Source: Wolfiporia cocos (Eukaryota > Basidiomycota > Agaricomycetes > Polyporales > Phaeolaceae). Taken from it: a stretch of DNA of 64,000 nucleotides. A program made the translations under genes and the position numbers. Where the stretch lies: positions 3,286,001-3,350,000 of the forward strand of contig JACCLO010000002.1 of assembly GCA_029448655.1 (NCBI GenBank), in the 5' to 3' direction. This document shows positions 1 to 12,111 of the stretch, in pieces. Numbering within the stretch: the stretch's first letter is position 1; each line of letters begins with the position of its first letter. A model generated the notes under the pieces. That model did no database searches. It was given only the letters and a program-made list of their open reading frames with translations, and had not been told where the DNA came from.

Positions 1-289
1 AGGGGAGGTTCCCCCGTGGGAATAGCGATGTCAAGCATGCCGACGGCCCTCAGCCAAAAAGCTGCAGATTAGATCGAGCATCGAGATCGCCGCCACTCTC
101 AGCCACCGACGCGACTAGACGTTCGCCGCAGGTCTTCACCAGTGTCAAGTGTATTTTGATGGTCCTGAGACTCAGCAGCATCAGAGAGGGTGGGATCAGA
201 GTGAAGGGACTCGTGTGCTTTGGTCCTGCGGCATTTGTTGTATCTGCAGCTTAATGCATAACTCTGTAATTCAATAATATTCCGCTATA

Positions 290-844
290 ATGGATAATTC
301 CTCCTCTGTGTCTATAGAATGGCTCGACATGATACTGCGTCAAAAAACAGGCCTCTCATCGATATGTGACTCCCAGCTACGCCACGCGATGGACCTCATG
401 AATGGAATGGACGTCTTCTTGGTCATCACGCCGGGACAAGGCAAAACGCTTGTCATGCTTGCACCGCTTCTTGCGGCGCAAGCCCGTGGAGAGTCCCTTA
501 TTGCACTTACTATTGTACCAACAAAGATTCTGTAGGTGCAGCAGGTGAGTATATGCGCTGAATTAAATAATATGCTCATCTTTTATCAGCAAGAGAATGC
601 GCAAAAGCTCGGCATTCGTGCTCTAGCGATCAATGAAGATACGACGAGCCACGCGCGACTTAACCATGACGACGGGAGACTCGCGATAATGAGCCCCCAA
701 ATGCTTGTTAGTGCACGCATGCAGATGCTCCTTGCAAAACCGGACGTTCGAAAATGCATTCGCTATTTCGCTGTGGACAAGGCGCATTTTTTAAATGAAG
801 AAGGAAGCGAATTTCGAGAGCCTTACCGCGCTATCAGGACCTGA
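290..844 (+). pseudogene. RecQ-like DEAD/DEAH helicase remnant
   Basis: Two exons carry the start of a superfamily-2 helicase ATPase domain. Exon 1 (290-544) contains a Walker A-like GQGKT after a QLRHAMDLMNGMDVF segment. A clean GT-AG intron follows at 545-589, and exon 2 (590-844) reads through a segment ending AVDKAHFLNEEG. Family members have DEAH at this place and continue with a WGHDFRPDYR-like stretch, so the Glu of motif II is replaced by Lys. The reading frame is broken by an in-frame TAG at 533-535, just before the intron, where a Gln codon is expected. The frame closes again at 842-844, with no recognisable motifs III-VI or RecQ C-terminal domain downstream. I call it a truncated pseudogene. 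The family assignment rests on motif recognition only. Confidence 0.6.
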
Positions 845-2411
845 TTGCGTTCGACGTCGAGCATCAAATGCGGGAAATGCCTCCGCAGATGTTGAGATAG
901 GCAGCATGTGGTGTGATCCATATGCATTGGAATAATGCACCACAGGAGCATCATTGACTCTCGCTGGGAGTGCTTCGGGAGTTGGGTATATTGTCGAGCA
1001 TGCATGTGAGGGCTGCGAAACATCTGTATTGCCATCAATGCCAGAAAACATATTTTCATGGCTACGAATAGACGATCCCTCGTCCGGATTCATATTGAAA
1101 AAGCAGTATCAACCAGCGAGGATGCGTGGTAGAATGAACGAGTATGCAATGCGTTGTGGCGTACGCGTACAGAGCTCTGGCTTGAAGATCTGAGATGCGC
1201 CCTTGGAACCCGACGAGCCGTCGGCGTATTCAAGGTCCGCTTTCCCACGGGAGGACCTCCCCTGTGGACCCCCCACTATGATCTCAGCCTCTCTAAGGAA
1301 GGAACGACTGTCTTCCTTCCTCGAGAGGCTGATTTATGAGCCTATTCCGGAGGCAGCGTCAGTCTGCACAGATTGCAGTCAGAGAATTGTGAGCGACCAG
1401 GCGCCTCATATACCTGCCCGAAACGGCAGGAGCGGTCGGAGTGTGTCTGAGTTTCATTTTCGATCGCTCGATCGCTCTCGATTGAAGTGAACGAACTGAA
1501 CGATAAGAATTGAACAGCCCTAGTGAATCCCTTCTCTTCGATGAGCCGCTTTGTCAGGTTCGCGTGGTGTGCGTAGAGCTCGTACGTTCCGTGGGAGCCA
1601 TCGCCGATGCACACTACCTGCGCGTCGCCTGCGTTCCTCGCGAATCAGTGTCCCCATGCCGGTCTCGAGAATGCGGGCACGCACTGATGGCCGACATGAG
1701 CGGATCGTAGGAAGATGCTTGTTAGAAGAGCGGGTTGTGTGTGGCTCTCGAGGAGTGCGCGCTGCTTGAGGAGGGTCGTTGGTGTTGACATTGTGCGGAT
1801 GAGTGTGCGGGATGTTAGGGGGAAATTGGTAAGGAACATTAACGGGGATGCGTATGTACAGGTTGTATGAAGCGGAGTATTTGCCATCTGCGTTGTGCAC
1901 GGTTGACGTCACGGAGGGCGACTTGATTCTCAAAGCGACACTGTCTTGGTCCTCTTCTTTTCCATTGTGAACTCTTGCCGTTGCGCCGAGATTCAGGCGG
2001 CCATTCGCTGCGTCTTGCACATAGTAAAAGCAGACGACCTTTCATCGATGAATACCAATACCAGAGCGCCCGGCGGTGAGATAACGGCCATATACGCTGC
2101 CGAGCGCACCAAAACTCTAAAGCTTTCATAGTATCGTAAGATATCGGCCTCGAAAGTACATTGCGTCGCTACGAAGGGAGGTCATGAACGCCGGAAATGT
2201 TCAAATGGACAAGACAAAGACCCGCTTTGGTGGTGCACGCGGCGTGAAGCACAATAGGCGCTGGAGGCGTAGCGAAGCGGCCATATGCATACCGTGGATT
2301 GTGTCGATGTTGTGCGCACCATCTCAAGATGTCGCATGCGTTGTTCGAAAAGCAAACTCACCACATTGTCAACTTCACCCGAGCAAATCGAGCCTCCCGC
2401 CCGGCCTTTGA
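845..2411. other. Gene-poor stretch, no supported gene
   Basis: Only short open frames lie here, on both strands, with no recognisable motif and no consistent splice-joined frame. It may hold eroded remains of the helicase downstream half, but I could not match any segment to one. Confidence 0.4.
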
Positions 2412-2870
2412 ATGGCACATCTGGAAGTGCAGAACGTGCGTGCTCATTATTGCCCTCGAAAAGCTCAAGTGAACGAAGAGGAAAATGGGTTTCCTATCGC
2501 TGCGCTGCGCGAGAACAGTTCGCTAATGATCTGCAAGCACGAGAACGTGGTGGGGATACGGGAACTGTCGTGGGGGATCCTTGCGTACAGAGGCGGAAGA
2601 GTATTCATCGTAGCGGACTTCATTAAGCACGACCTGAAAACGCTCTTAACTATCATGTCACACCCACTCTTGCAATCCGAGATTAAGACCCACTCCCATG
2701 GCTTCATACTCATCACAGCACGCCATGGCCAGAAGGTCTCGAGATTCTCCAATGTGCGCGTCATGGGAGAATACAACGGGAACACCTTGATGTTGCAGCT
2801 AGTTCAAAGTGGACGAACGATTTATGTATTCAATGCGACGACGCTGTCAAACCTAGAATGCCTCTAGTAT
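2412..2870 (+). pseudogene. CDK11/PITSLRE-like protein kinase remnant
   Basis: The frame encodes a piece of a cyclin-dependent kinase N-lobe of the CDK11 (PITSLRE) type. NEEENGFPIAALRE corresponds to the PITSLRE helix, followed by KHENVVGIREL, VFIVADFIKHDLKTLL (hinge) and LLQSEIK. The glycine-rich loop and the ATP-binding Lys strand are not recognisable upstream. After SEIK, about 100 bases without a GT donor separate it from TLMLQLV, which is the expected continuation of the family sequence. This looks like an intron that has lost its donor site. The frame then degrades around the expected HRDLK catalytic loop and stops at 2865-2867. No activation segment (DFG/APE) is visible. It is a decayed fragment, probably not a working kinase. 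Confidence 0.55.
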
Positions 2871-3377
2871 GGCAGATGCATTACTCTATGATATAGCGAA
2901 GCTGCATCTCAGTGATGTCATCGTGTACATGTGGAACGATTGTGCTTCAATTGCACGCGCACAGTTTAATTGCCGCCGCAAGCCATGGCACCGGAGATTC
3001 TATAAATGTATAGAAGCCATCAACAGGTTGTTTAGTCTCGTCCCACCGAACCCGGACAACCACGTCGAGTCCACTGTTGTCCAAGAAAACATCCAGTTAC
3101 CTCGTGAGCACCGCCGATGCTGCTGTACCAGGTATCCACTAATACATCGCCGCAGAACTGTTAAAAATCATCACGCATGCTACCCAGAACGCGAAGAGCA
3201 CGCTATGACCGTGTCGTCTTGTATTGCAGGTTCCTACTGTATCATATATCCTCGTCAATTCATTGATTGGCCGTCACGATGCCGTGACAACGCTCGCTGT
3301 GCACGATCATTGGGACTGTCGTGAATGTCGTGGTTTTCGTACATGGGTATATATCGTAAGAACACATTCCTCCAGGC
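2871..3377. other. Open frame of unknown meaning, probably non-coding
   Basis: A 151-residue frame (2869-3324, plus) follows the kinase remnant directly. I do not recognise it, and its Cys/Arg-rich composition is not typical of a conserved protein. It could be eroded C-terminal coding sequence of the kinase. The end of the minus-strand transporter gene begins at 3378. Confidence 0.25.
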
Positions 3378-5687
3378 TCATTGCATAGACCAGACAGCCG
3401 CGATTGTACCCCATGTCGCCATGACCAGCCCGCTCACGAGCAGGAACGCGTCCCAAAAGCCACATCGCCTCGCAAGTGCTACCTTTGCGGATACAGGGCC
3501 AATCACGCATAATAAGAACGACGAGAACGCGCCAAGGAATGCCATCATCGACGCAAACTCGGGCACGAAGATAGACACAGCGACAGAGCACGCTGTGAAG
3601 ATGGCACGTTCTACAGCTGTTAATATGTCGTTTAGAGTGCCACGTCTTTTGAGAGGATTTGCTATGGATTCGGGGTCGCACATGGTTGATTTACCGTCAT
3701 GATCATCGACCGAGACATTTGTGGTCTCGATGCCCAGGATCATCTCGAGTGTGAGGTTGAGCTGAGTATGCAGCATCAGCTATATGATATGTACAATAAG
3801 CGAACTAGTTGTGACATACCGGTCGTGTGGCAAGTGCGAATTTTGACCTACAAAACGAAACAGTAGTGAGATGGCAGCAGCACATAGTAATAAAGATTCA
3901 CTTACAGGGGAGCCAAGACGAGGCCCCATAGAGCGATTTTGTTCAGCACTGGGTATATGCTATGCTTTGCCAAATCTTGACTGAACTGCATCGATATACA
4001 TTCTCAGTGACCTTGTTTCTGAGCCGTGAGCTTAATCTATATACCTCGTCGCTCACGGAGTTACCAAACATGAGGTAGCCTGCAATACCAATCACGGCGT
4101 ATATAGTAGTGGCGGCAATAAACGCTTGAGTGATCATATCGTCGAACTGGGTAGGATCGATCATATCCCTGACCAGGGAGGGAACGACAGCGTGCCCAGA
4201 GAACTGCGAGGTATTTATCAGCATCCTACGACGGTGAACGTCGAATGTGCACATACCCCCGCCATGAAGAGCCCGAAGGCAAGGCCGAGTTCGCCAACGT
4301 TGCGCACTCCTAAGCTAGTATCCGCCGGGTTCCATATACTCCCAGGGCTGTCGCGTTTTGATAGGCCGTCGATGAGCATAACGGCGATGATGAGCAGTGT
4401 TGAGACGATGCCAATAATTGAGGTGAACGATAGCACAGACAATGGGAGCATCATCGTTGGAATCAATCTGAGGGAATACGGATGTTAATTGGTTTGTATA
4501 TGGCAAGCTGTTTGCGTGAGCTCACAGTATGATACCTAATAATTTATAAGTATTTGCCGAGAAAGTCGGCATGACGGCGTAGAGGGAATCGGCATATAGC
4601 GTGACGAGGGCGACACTGTGCACACATCAGTATACGATCAGGAAGTTACTCAGAGCGTCTACCTGACAGTGAACAACTCAAGACAAAACAAGGCGTTGAT
4701 CCATGGACCCGAACGAGGGCCAAACGCTTTGCGGCCGATATCTGAGTACGATTTTAGGCGGGGATCATCCAATATGATGTGTGCCAGTATCTTTGCACTG
4801 GTCAACCTCAGCAATTATTTCAAGTCATATATCGACAAGACAATGGCACTCACGTATAGCATGTGATCACCCCATAGAAGATGATAATGGTCGTGCCTCC
4901 AATCCAGCCGGCATATGCAAAAGCGAGCGGCTCGGACAGCATGCCAATGCCCAGCAGGATGGCAATCGCGTTGAACAGCTAAGTTGGTCATTGTCAACGA
5001 TCCAATACGCGTTAGTTGTCTGCAAAAGTTAAATACCGTTTGACCATAGGTACTGCGCCCAGAATTATGCCTCGCTTTGGATGCGCGAACCTTATCTTGC
5101 CCTCGTCTGATACTTAGCTGAGAGGTACGCCGGCTCATAACAATGGGGACGGCATTTTGGATGCCAGCAGAGGTCTCTGAGATGCTTGGTGCACGCGCGG
5201 AGCCTGCACCATAGGTCCCAGCGGTAAGGGTGCCGAGGAGGGGAGTCCGCTCCTCTGCTTTTGGGGTTGGCGTGGAAGGTGTCGGGCGAGCGGCTGCTGT
5301 ATCTTGAGTCGATTGGCGGCGCGGGACTGGTACAAGGAACTGTCGACGATTCAGCAGAGCTGCGCTTTGCTGAGAACCGGGGGCTACATCCTCATCCCAT
5401 TGTAGGTTATTAACGAGGGTCTCGTAATGCGCCGCATCTGCGTCTGCATTCTTCGTCTCGTCGACTTCCTGGATCGGCGGCTCGTCGGGCTCCAGGAAAT
5501 CGTCGTCGTCTGATGCTTCTGAGGCAGAAACCGAGCCTGATAGGTACTCCTGTGCGCGTCGATCTACAAATATGATCGGTCAAAGCCTTCGGATACATAA
5601 ACCGTGGCACCTACAGGACTCGATGACATCGACAACCTCGGATAGCGACCGGGAGCGAAAACTGGATGCGATAGGGATCGAGGACAT
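3378..5687 (-). CDS. Vacuolar amino-acid transporter, AVT1/AAAP family
   Basis: Ten exons on the minus strand join to 609 aa: 5687-5615, 5563-5037, 4978-4854, 4797-4663, 4615-4526, 4467-4257, 4203-4045, 3985-3906, 3847-3820, 3779-3378. The first about 200 residues are a Ser/Pro/acidic cytosolic tail (SDDDDFLEPDEPP, then ERTPLLG), as in Avt1-type carriers. The membrane domain opens with a GQTLFNAIAILLGIGMLSE segment ending in PLAFAYAGWIGG, the AAAP signature for TM1-TM2. Later segments include AFGLFMAGFSGHAVVPSL and GIAGYLMFGNSV. About ten hydrophobic segments can be seen. The family moves neutral amino acids across the vacuolar membrane with a proton gradient. The start was chosen as the first ATG that splices in frame to the tail. 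All introns are GT-AG and there is no stop, so the gene looks intact between two decayed neighbours. Confidence 0.88.
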
Positions 5688-6440
5688 ACTTCGACTTTGT
5701 CAAGGCAAGGTTGGGGTCGTGAAGGGTCGTTATCATGAACTGGCAGGGTAGATAAGTGCGGGTGGCACTCTCACTCGGCACTGAGGGGTTTTGGCTAGGC
5801 GAGGGGTTTTGGCTTGTCGACCGACTGAAGTTGGCCTGAGGTGACCAGGATGGGTTCAAAGCTTCCCGGCCTCTGACTTGTACCCGAGAGGCAGTAGCGG
5901 AAAGTTTACTGCTCCGGAACTTGTTTATATACTGCGAAAATTGTCGAAGGCACGGGAGAGTTCCGACCCACCAAGATAGGAAGTCTCGCAAGAGACACAG
6001 CTTGTACAGCATCTCGACGTCATGGTAGGTAGGAGATGCACCCAATCTAGCCATTCAGCGATGGAATCATGTGGAAGCGAGCGCAGATGGCGGGATGCGG
6101 TAGAGAGAATAGCGCGGCATCTCATCGCGATGCACGCACGCGTGACCACGACGCGTCTCGACGCGTTCCAACCCGCACAGGTGATCCAATGTGATTCCAA
6201 CAAAGGGCTTCTGCTCTTCTATTATGACTCGGTATTACTAGATGCTATACAACATCCAGCCGTATGCCAATGTGATATGGTGAGTAGTGTACCAATAAAC
6301 AATCCATCAACTCGCATCCATCGCCTTGCGGTTCGTCCACTGCATGTACGGCTTCCGCGACAGGTCGAAACCCGGCTGTGTACGCGCGCTGCGTCGCGCA
6401 TCTGGCACGTCGGTAGCAGCAGCTAGGTCCTGCAGAATCC
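5688..6440. other. Upstream region of the transporter gene
   Basis: This holds the 5' flank and probable leader of the minus-strand transporter. The minus frame stays open across 5611-6054 but has no recognisable domain. I see no gene here. Confidence 0.35.
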
Positions 6441-8264
6441 TTCAGCTATATATATTACAATTCGTAAATCTCATTGACGTACTGAAGCGCGTCGCCTGAC
6501 TCCCGGGCCAATATGCGGCCATCACTTCGTGAAGGCGTTCTTGAGACTCAACTCGCGTAGGTACTTCGGATTCACCCACGCAACAAATTGGTTGATCTGA
6601 TAAACAACGGCCTGTCAGGCGATTTGGAATACGAGGACATCAATGGCACATACCTCCTCCAAATCGTTATACACCGCCCATTCGCCCACGTCGAGCATCC
6701 CATTAGCTCTCTCTTCCTGCAGTCTGCGCGCAGTGACATCTTTGCCCCATCTTTTCACAATATTGCAATCGGACTCGCTGGGACCCTGCACGAAGATCCG
6801 TCCCGTCCCATACTGGACGGCCCCATCATTCCCAATCAGTGGCGCCGCGTCCATTCCATCAAACCACCATATCCGGTTGTAAACTCGATGGTCACCCAAG
6901 GGCTTTCACGCGCAGCGACCCAAGCAGCTTCCTGAGCTCGCGCTCGATGCCCTCCAGCCGCTGCTCAAGCTTATTGACCTCTCCGTCTAGGCGGCGATGT
7001 TCTGTCAGAGCTTGTTTCTGCGATGCCATCTTGGCGCGGGCCAGCTCCCGTTCCTTGGCCACCGTCCTCCTGGTCTCCTTACCGCGGGGAGTTGTCTCTG
7101 GTTTCCCTTCAGAACCAGAAGCTTCCGGGAGGTCGCTCGACTCGTGCATCGCCGCGTCCTCGTCGCGGTTAGCAGCGGCCTCGCTGGCTTTGGCATCACC
7201 ACTCAGAGTAGAGTATTCATCTCCTCCATACTAATATCCATCGTTAATGTTCATTAAAACAAAATCGGAGATTTGCGAACTCGCTACTGCTTCTTTGTTC
7301 TGTTCACCTCGATATTCTCCTTCTGTAGCGCCGTGCGCTGCTCTTCGCACCACTTTAAATGCGCACGTATAGCCTTGCTCGATATTGCGAGGTCGCACAT
7401 GAATGCCAGGTTCGTGATCCTGTCCGCCAGAGACGGCGCATAATACCGGAACTTAGGGCTCGTGGGGACTGATAGCGTAACCGGCACTGGACTCGACGCC
7501 TGTTACTCGATAGACGAACCAGACGCTTCGAGGGCAGCAGAGGTGTCGGGGGCAAAGAGCAGACGCGTGAGAATTTCGCGCATGGAAGTTGACATGCTGT
7601 CGGCGAAGGATCAGTACATAATATGAGATGAAAGAACCAGATGGAGATGGATCGCTCATATCTTTCAAAATCAACGAAGGACTCTTCCCAGCGCTCGCGG
7701 CCTTCAGAGTATCGCGAAGGCGTGCGCTCTTAGCTGTTGCTAATGTCCATCATAGCAGTCGTGAGCTCGTCAATGGACACACCAAGGATGGGCTCATCAA
7801 CATTAGACTCCTTTAAACGCACCAGCGACACCACCGCGCTATGCCGATTGAAAGGCACAGCGCGTAGATTGTATATGAGCGTGGCATGGCGATCTGGAGA
7901 CAACGAATGCAGAGAGTGACACAAACTCAGACTGCCAGGATGGATTCAATGTTTCAAGGTTGAGGACGTTACGTATTGGGACACCTTCCCCGGACTCATC
8001 CAATGTTCAGCGCACTGAATGCTATGCGCGTCCCCCGGAAGCGGAGGGACACAGAGCATGACATACATGAGCTCCTAACTTGGGAGTTTTCACTTCGAAC
8101 GGTCGTTTACTGCGTTGTTTTGGTAATTGCACATCGAGCACATGGTGACTCTCAGATGTCCTGCCAGCTATAGGCTCAATCGGTTGCTTAGTACCTGTTA
8201 CATCTGAGCAGAATCGGTTGCGGCCCCTATCTGAGCCTCGTGTGATTGCTGTCGCTATGTACAA
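6441..8264 (-). pseudogene. WHIM-domain chromatin protein (Itc1/Acf1-like), broken copy
   Basis: In minus-strand order, colinear pieces of a WSTF/Acf1/Itc1-type protein can be read. They are: an N-terminal segment with KRPFEVKTPKLGA (about 8080); a WHIM1-like stretch ending DEPILGVSIDELTTAMMDI (7735-7800); a segment SLADRITNLAFMCDLAISS (7330-7440); a coiled coil (7149-6900); and a WHIM2/3-like stretch with NRIWWFDGMDAAPLI, QYGTGRIFVQGPSE and GMLDVGEWAVYNDLEE (6885-6620), ending WVNPKYLRELSLKNAF (about 6575-6530). In the ISWI accessory family this region contacts the remodeller and linker DNA. The copy is dead: TAA at 7730-7732 and TGA at 6522-6524 both fall where Trp is expected, and several blocks are shifted in frame. 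The upstream end is uncertain. Confidence 0.6.
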
Positions 8265-8638
8265 TGCTGTGTCATTGGTGCGCGATTAGGTGTATTCAAT
8301 GTATAATACGTGCAAATTCATGTCTATGATGATGAGTCTGCTCATTTGTATCGATCGTGTGATGATCTTATTTCTTATTTGAGGCTAGAAATGTTCCACC
8401 CGCAATGCAAGTGAATGCGCAAAACGTTCAACATTCAGCGCGGGACGCGACAACATTTGAAATTACGCGCCCCAGCTCAGACGCGTCTGATGGCGATCGT
8501 GTACATTCACCACGTGACCGCGTCATGACAAAAGTGAGCGCTATGACTCGCTCGCAATTCTCGTCTCGGCCTCCGCTTCCTCATAGACCCGCGAGTATCT
8601 GCAGCGACCCACACAGCGTGAACGCTGCTCAGGGTGCC
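8265..8638. promoter_or_regulatory. 5' flank of the aconitase gene
   Basis: The aconitase reading frame is open upstream to an ATG at 8405, so translation could begin there and add 78 residues. I place the start at 8639 because that ATG sits in a strong GCCATGGCC context and opens a presequence-like N-terminus. No clear TATA element was found. Confidence 0.35.
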
Positions 8639-11600
8639 ATGGCCATTGGCCCGCTACGAAGATGTCCTCTCCCTCGCCTGCCTTTGCGGGGCACGAGCAG
8701 GGCCCTCGCCACGCATGCTGCGCTGCCTGAGAAGGACTGCTCGTCGATCACCCCGCCCTATGCAAAGCTAGTCGAGAAGCTCGATGTTGTCCGCAAGCTG
8801 CTGGGCGGCCGCCCCCTGACTCTCGCGGAGAAGATCCTCTACAGCCATATTGCGGACCCGGAGCAGAGCCTTGCGGATGGGAAGCTCGTGCACGGGGAGA
8901 CTTACCTCCAGCTTAGCCCGGAGAGGGTCGCGATGCAGGATGCTTCGGCACAGTGAGCACCGCCACTGCACGGTGTTGCTTCCACAGGCATGCTGATAGT
9001 TCTCGCGTAATTGCATAGGATGGCTCTGTGAGTACCACGTCCCCTGATACTGTGTAAGGCATCTCACGTACATGTCACACCCAGACTGCAATTCATGAGC
9101 GCCGGTATGGCCAAGTGTGCAGTACCTTCTAGCATTCACTGCGACCACCTAATCCAGGCAGCAAACGGCGCAGAGGCGGATCTGAAGGTACGTGCCCTTA
9201 CTCTCCACCTCCCCGGAGTCCATGCAAACACTCTATGAAGAGATCGATCGCGTCGAATCAGGAGGTATTTGACTTCCTGGAGAGCGCCGCACGCAAGTAC
9301 GGTATCGAGTTCTGGAGGCCCGGCTCCGGCATCATCCACCAGATCGTCCTCGAGAACTACGCCGCCCCGGGAATGCTCATGTCAGCGCACCTCATATTCC
9401 TTCCAAATAGTATCTAAGTCCGTTTGTGCTTACACAGGCTCGGAACTGGTATGCAAAAGGCACTACCTGCTAAGCTGGAAGTAGCTCACAAGCCGGATGA
9501 ACGACAGACTCGCATACGCCCAATGCTGGCGGTCTTGGGATGCTTGCCATCGGCGTAGGTGGTGCAGACGCCGTCGACGCGATGACGGGAACGCCGTGGG
9601 AGCTCAAGGCGCCCCACATTGTTGGTGCGTCGCCCTCTTCCTTCTGCTTTCTCTCTCCATCACTGCGGGCGTACCGACATCCACGATAGGAGTACGCTTG
9701 ACTGGTCAACTGAATGGATGGGCGACGACTAAGGATCTGATCTTGCATCTGGCCGGGAAGCTGACTGTCCGAGTGCGTGCTGATCGGCTCTCGCTGGCGA
9801 AAAGTTCGCAGATGCAGATGCTGAGCGATTGATTAGGGAGGCACCGGCCGTATCCTCGAGTACTTCGGCCCCGGCGTGTTCAACCAGTCTTGCACGGGTC
9901 TCGCAACGGTCGCAAACATGGGCGCTGAGGTCGGCGCGACGACGTCCACGTTCCCCTACACGCCGAACATGCGCGCGTACCTCACCGCCACCGGCCGTGC
10001 CCCCGTCGCACGCGCCGCGGATGACGCGGCTACTAAAGGCTTCCTTGCGGCGGACGAGGGCGCGGAATATGACGAGGTTATTGACATCGTGCGTACCCAC
10101 GTGGTCTCATCCCGCATCCCACTTCCATTCCAAATTCCCTATCTCCGGGCTTCATCCTTACATGGTGCGATTTGCTGACGGCCGGTTGAATGGCAGAACT
10201 TGTCCGAGCTAGAGCCGACCGTCAACGGGCCGTTCACCCCCGATCTCGCGACGCCCCTCTCCAAATTCGGCGCGTTCGTCAAGGAGCAGGGATGGAAGGA
10301 CGAGCTGTCTGCGGGGTTGATCGGTTCGTGCACGAACAGTTCGTACGAGGATATGGTGCGTGCTTCGCTCTCTTCCTACCCATCGCGGACAGTGTTGACA
10401 GACGGACGCCGCAGACGAGCGTTGCGGATCTGGCCAAGCAAGCGAAGGCTGCAGGGCTTACGGTGAAGGTACGGCTGGCGCGCAGTCCTCCTTCTGGGAC
10501 CGAGTTGAACTTGTGGATAGGTACCATTCTTGTGTACCCCGGGATCGGAGCAAATTCGGGCCACGATAGAACGCGACAATGTCACGGATGCACTGAAGGA
10601 CGTTGGCGCGGTGGTGCTGGCGAATGCGTGCGGGCCTTGTATCGGACAGGTATTTACAGGGTTACTTCAGCTATGACGGCTCGGCTGATTAGGGTACGTG
10701 TAGTGGAAACGCGAGGACAAGAAGAACGAGGAGAACGGTGCGTGACTTTGCAAGGGCTTAACAGTGGCCGATGTTGAACGTCCTCTTCAGCAATCCTCAC
10801 GTCGTTCAACCGGTCAGTATACCACCACTTATTTCGAAGCTGCTCTGATCCCTCACCCTCCTGCAGCAACTTCAAGTCCCGCAACGACGGCAATCGGCTC
10901 ACGATGAACTTCCTCGCCTCGCCCACCATCGTCACCGCGATGGCCTTCTCCGGCAAGCTCTCCTTCAACCCGATGACGGACACACTTACCACGCCCTCCG
11001 GCGCGCCCTTCAAGTTCACGCCGCCAAAGGGCCAAGACCTGCCTACGGCAGGCTTCGCCCCCGGCGAGACCGCGTTCTACCCGCGCCCAACGCCCGCGCC
11101 CCAGCCCGACACGGAGGTCGTCATCCGGCCTGACTCGCAGCGCTTGGAACGCCTCGAGCCGTTCCCGCCGCACTTCGGCGAGGGCAGCGGGAACCTGCGC
11201 GGCCTGGAGCTTCCGCCGTTGAAGGTGCTCATGCGCGTCCGGGGAAAGTGCACGACGGACCACATCTCGGCGGCGGGTCCGTGGCTCAAGTATAAGGGTC
11301 ATCTGACGAATATCTCGGAGAACCTTCGTATGTATCCCTTGAAATATACGGAATTTATTGGTATTGACATCGCGTTTGACAGTGATTACGGTATGTTGAG
11401 CGCCCTGTAACTGTATGAGATGTGCTTAACTACAATGGCAGGCGATGAACGACGAAGGAGGAGAGGTTAACGTAGCGTTTGACCACGATCACGAACCATC
11501 GCAGAGCGAGACGGATACCATCCCTGGCGTTGCGAAGCGTTTCAAGGCGCGCAAGCAGCCATGGGCACTTGTTGTGGACGACAATTACGGCGAAGGCAGC

Positions 11601-12048
11601 GCTCGTGAGCATGCCGCATTGCAGCCTCGTTTCTACGGTTGGTCAAATTGCCGTTCCAACAAATGCTGGTCCCTGAATCATGGCTCTAGGATGCGCGATG
11701 ATTGTTGCACGCTCGTTCGCCCGTATCCATGAAACGAACCTCAAAGTGAGTATCAGTCACTTATTAATTTCATGATAATGCTACAGCAGATGATAGAAAC
11801 AAGGCATTTTGCCTCTGTGGTTTGCCGACAAGGCAGACTACTCTCGTATCGGCGCAGGCGATGTCGTTGAGACGATCGGACTCGCTGACCTCCTCAATGG
11901 CACGCCCAACGCAACCATCAAGCTAAAGGTTACGCGAAGAAACGGCGAGGTATTCGAGATCCCCACAAAACACACCATGTCGAGCGATCAGCTAAGGTGG
12001 CTGCGCGCGGGTTCAGCGCTGAACTACATCCGCTCTCAGATCAATTAA
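8639..12048 (+). CDS. Aconitate hydratase, mitochondrial aconitase family
   Basis: Eighteen exons join to 799 aa, with exon lengths summing to 2400 bases. The N-terminus is rich in Arg, Leu and Ser and free of acidic residues, as in a mitochondrial presequence. The aconitase core follows: [28 protein letters not shown], the 4Fe-4S ligand Cys in [11 protein letters not shown], the other two in NACGPCIGQ, then [14 protein letters not shown] and [18 protein letters not shown] of the swivel domain. All three cluster cysteines are present. The enzyme interconverts citrate and isocitrate in the TCA cycle; a paralogue acting in lysine biosynthesis (homoaconitase-like) cannot be excluded. Three coding exons are tiny: 9019-9027 (9 nt), 9438-9448 (11 nt) and 11383-11390 (8 nt); 10791-10812 has 22 nt. 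The TAA ends 63 bases from the convergent MSH1 stop. Confidence 0.9.
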
Positions 12049-12111
12049 ATTACACCTATGGTACACAACATGGGGAGTAGTATACAAGACAGTGCTGTAT
12101 CATATATTTCA

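Noticed and set aside
10853..11302. Minus-strand Arg/Glu-rich open frame over aconitase
   Set aside because: It is the mirror of the large aconitase exon 10867-11327, which carries conserved enzyme motifs.
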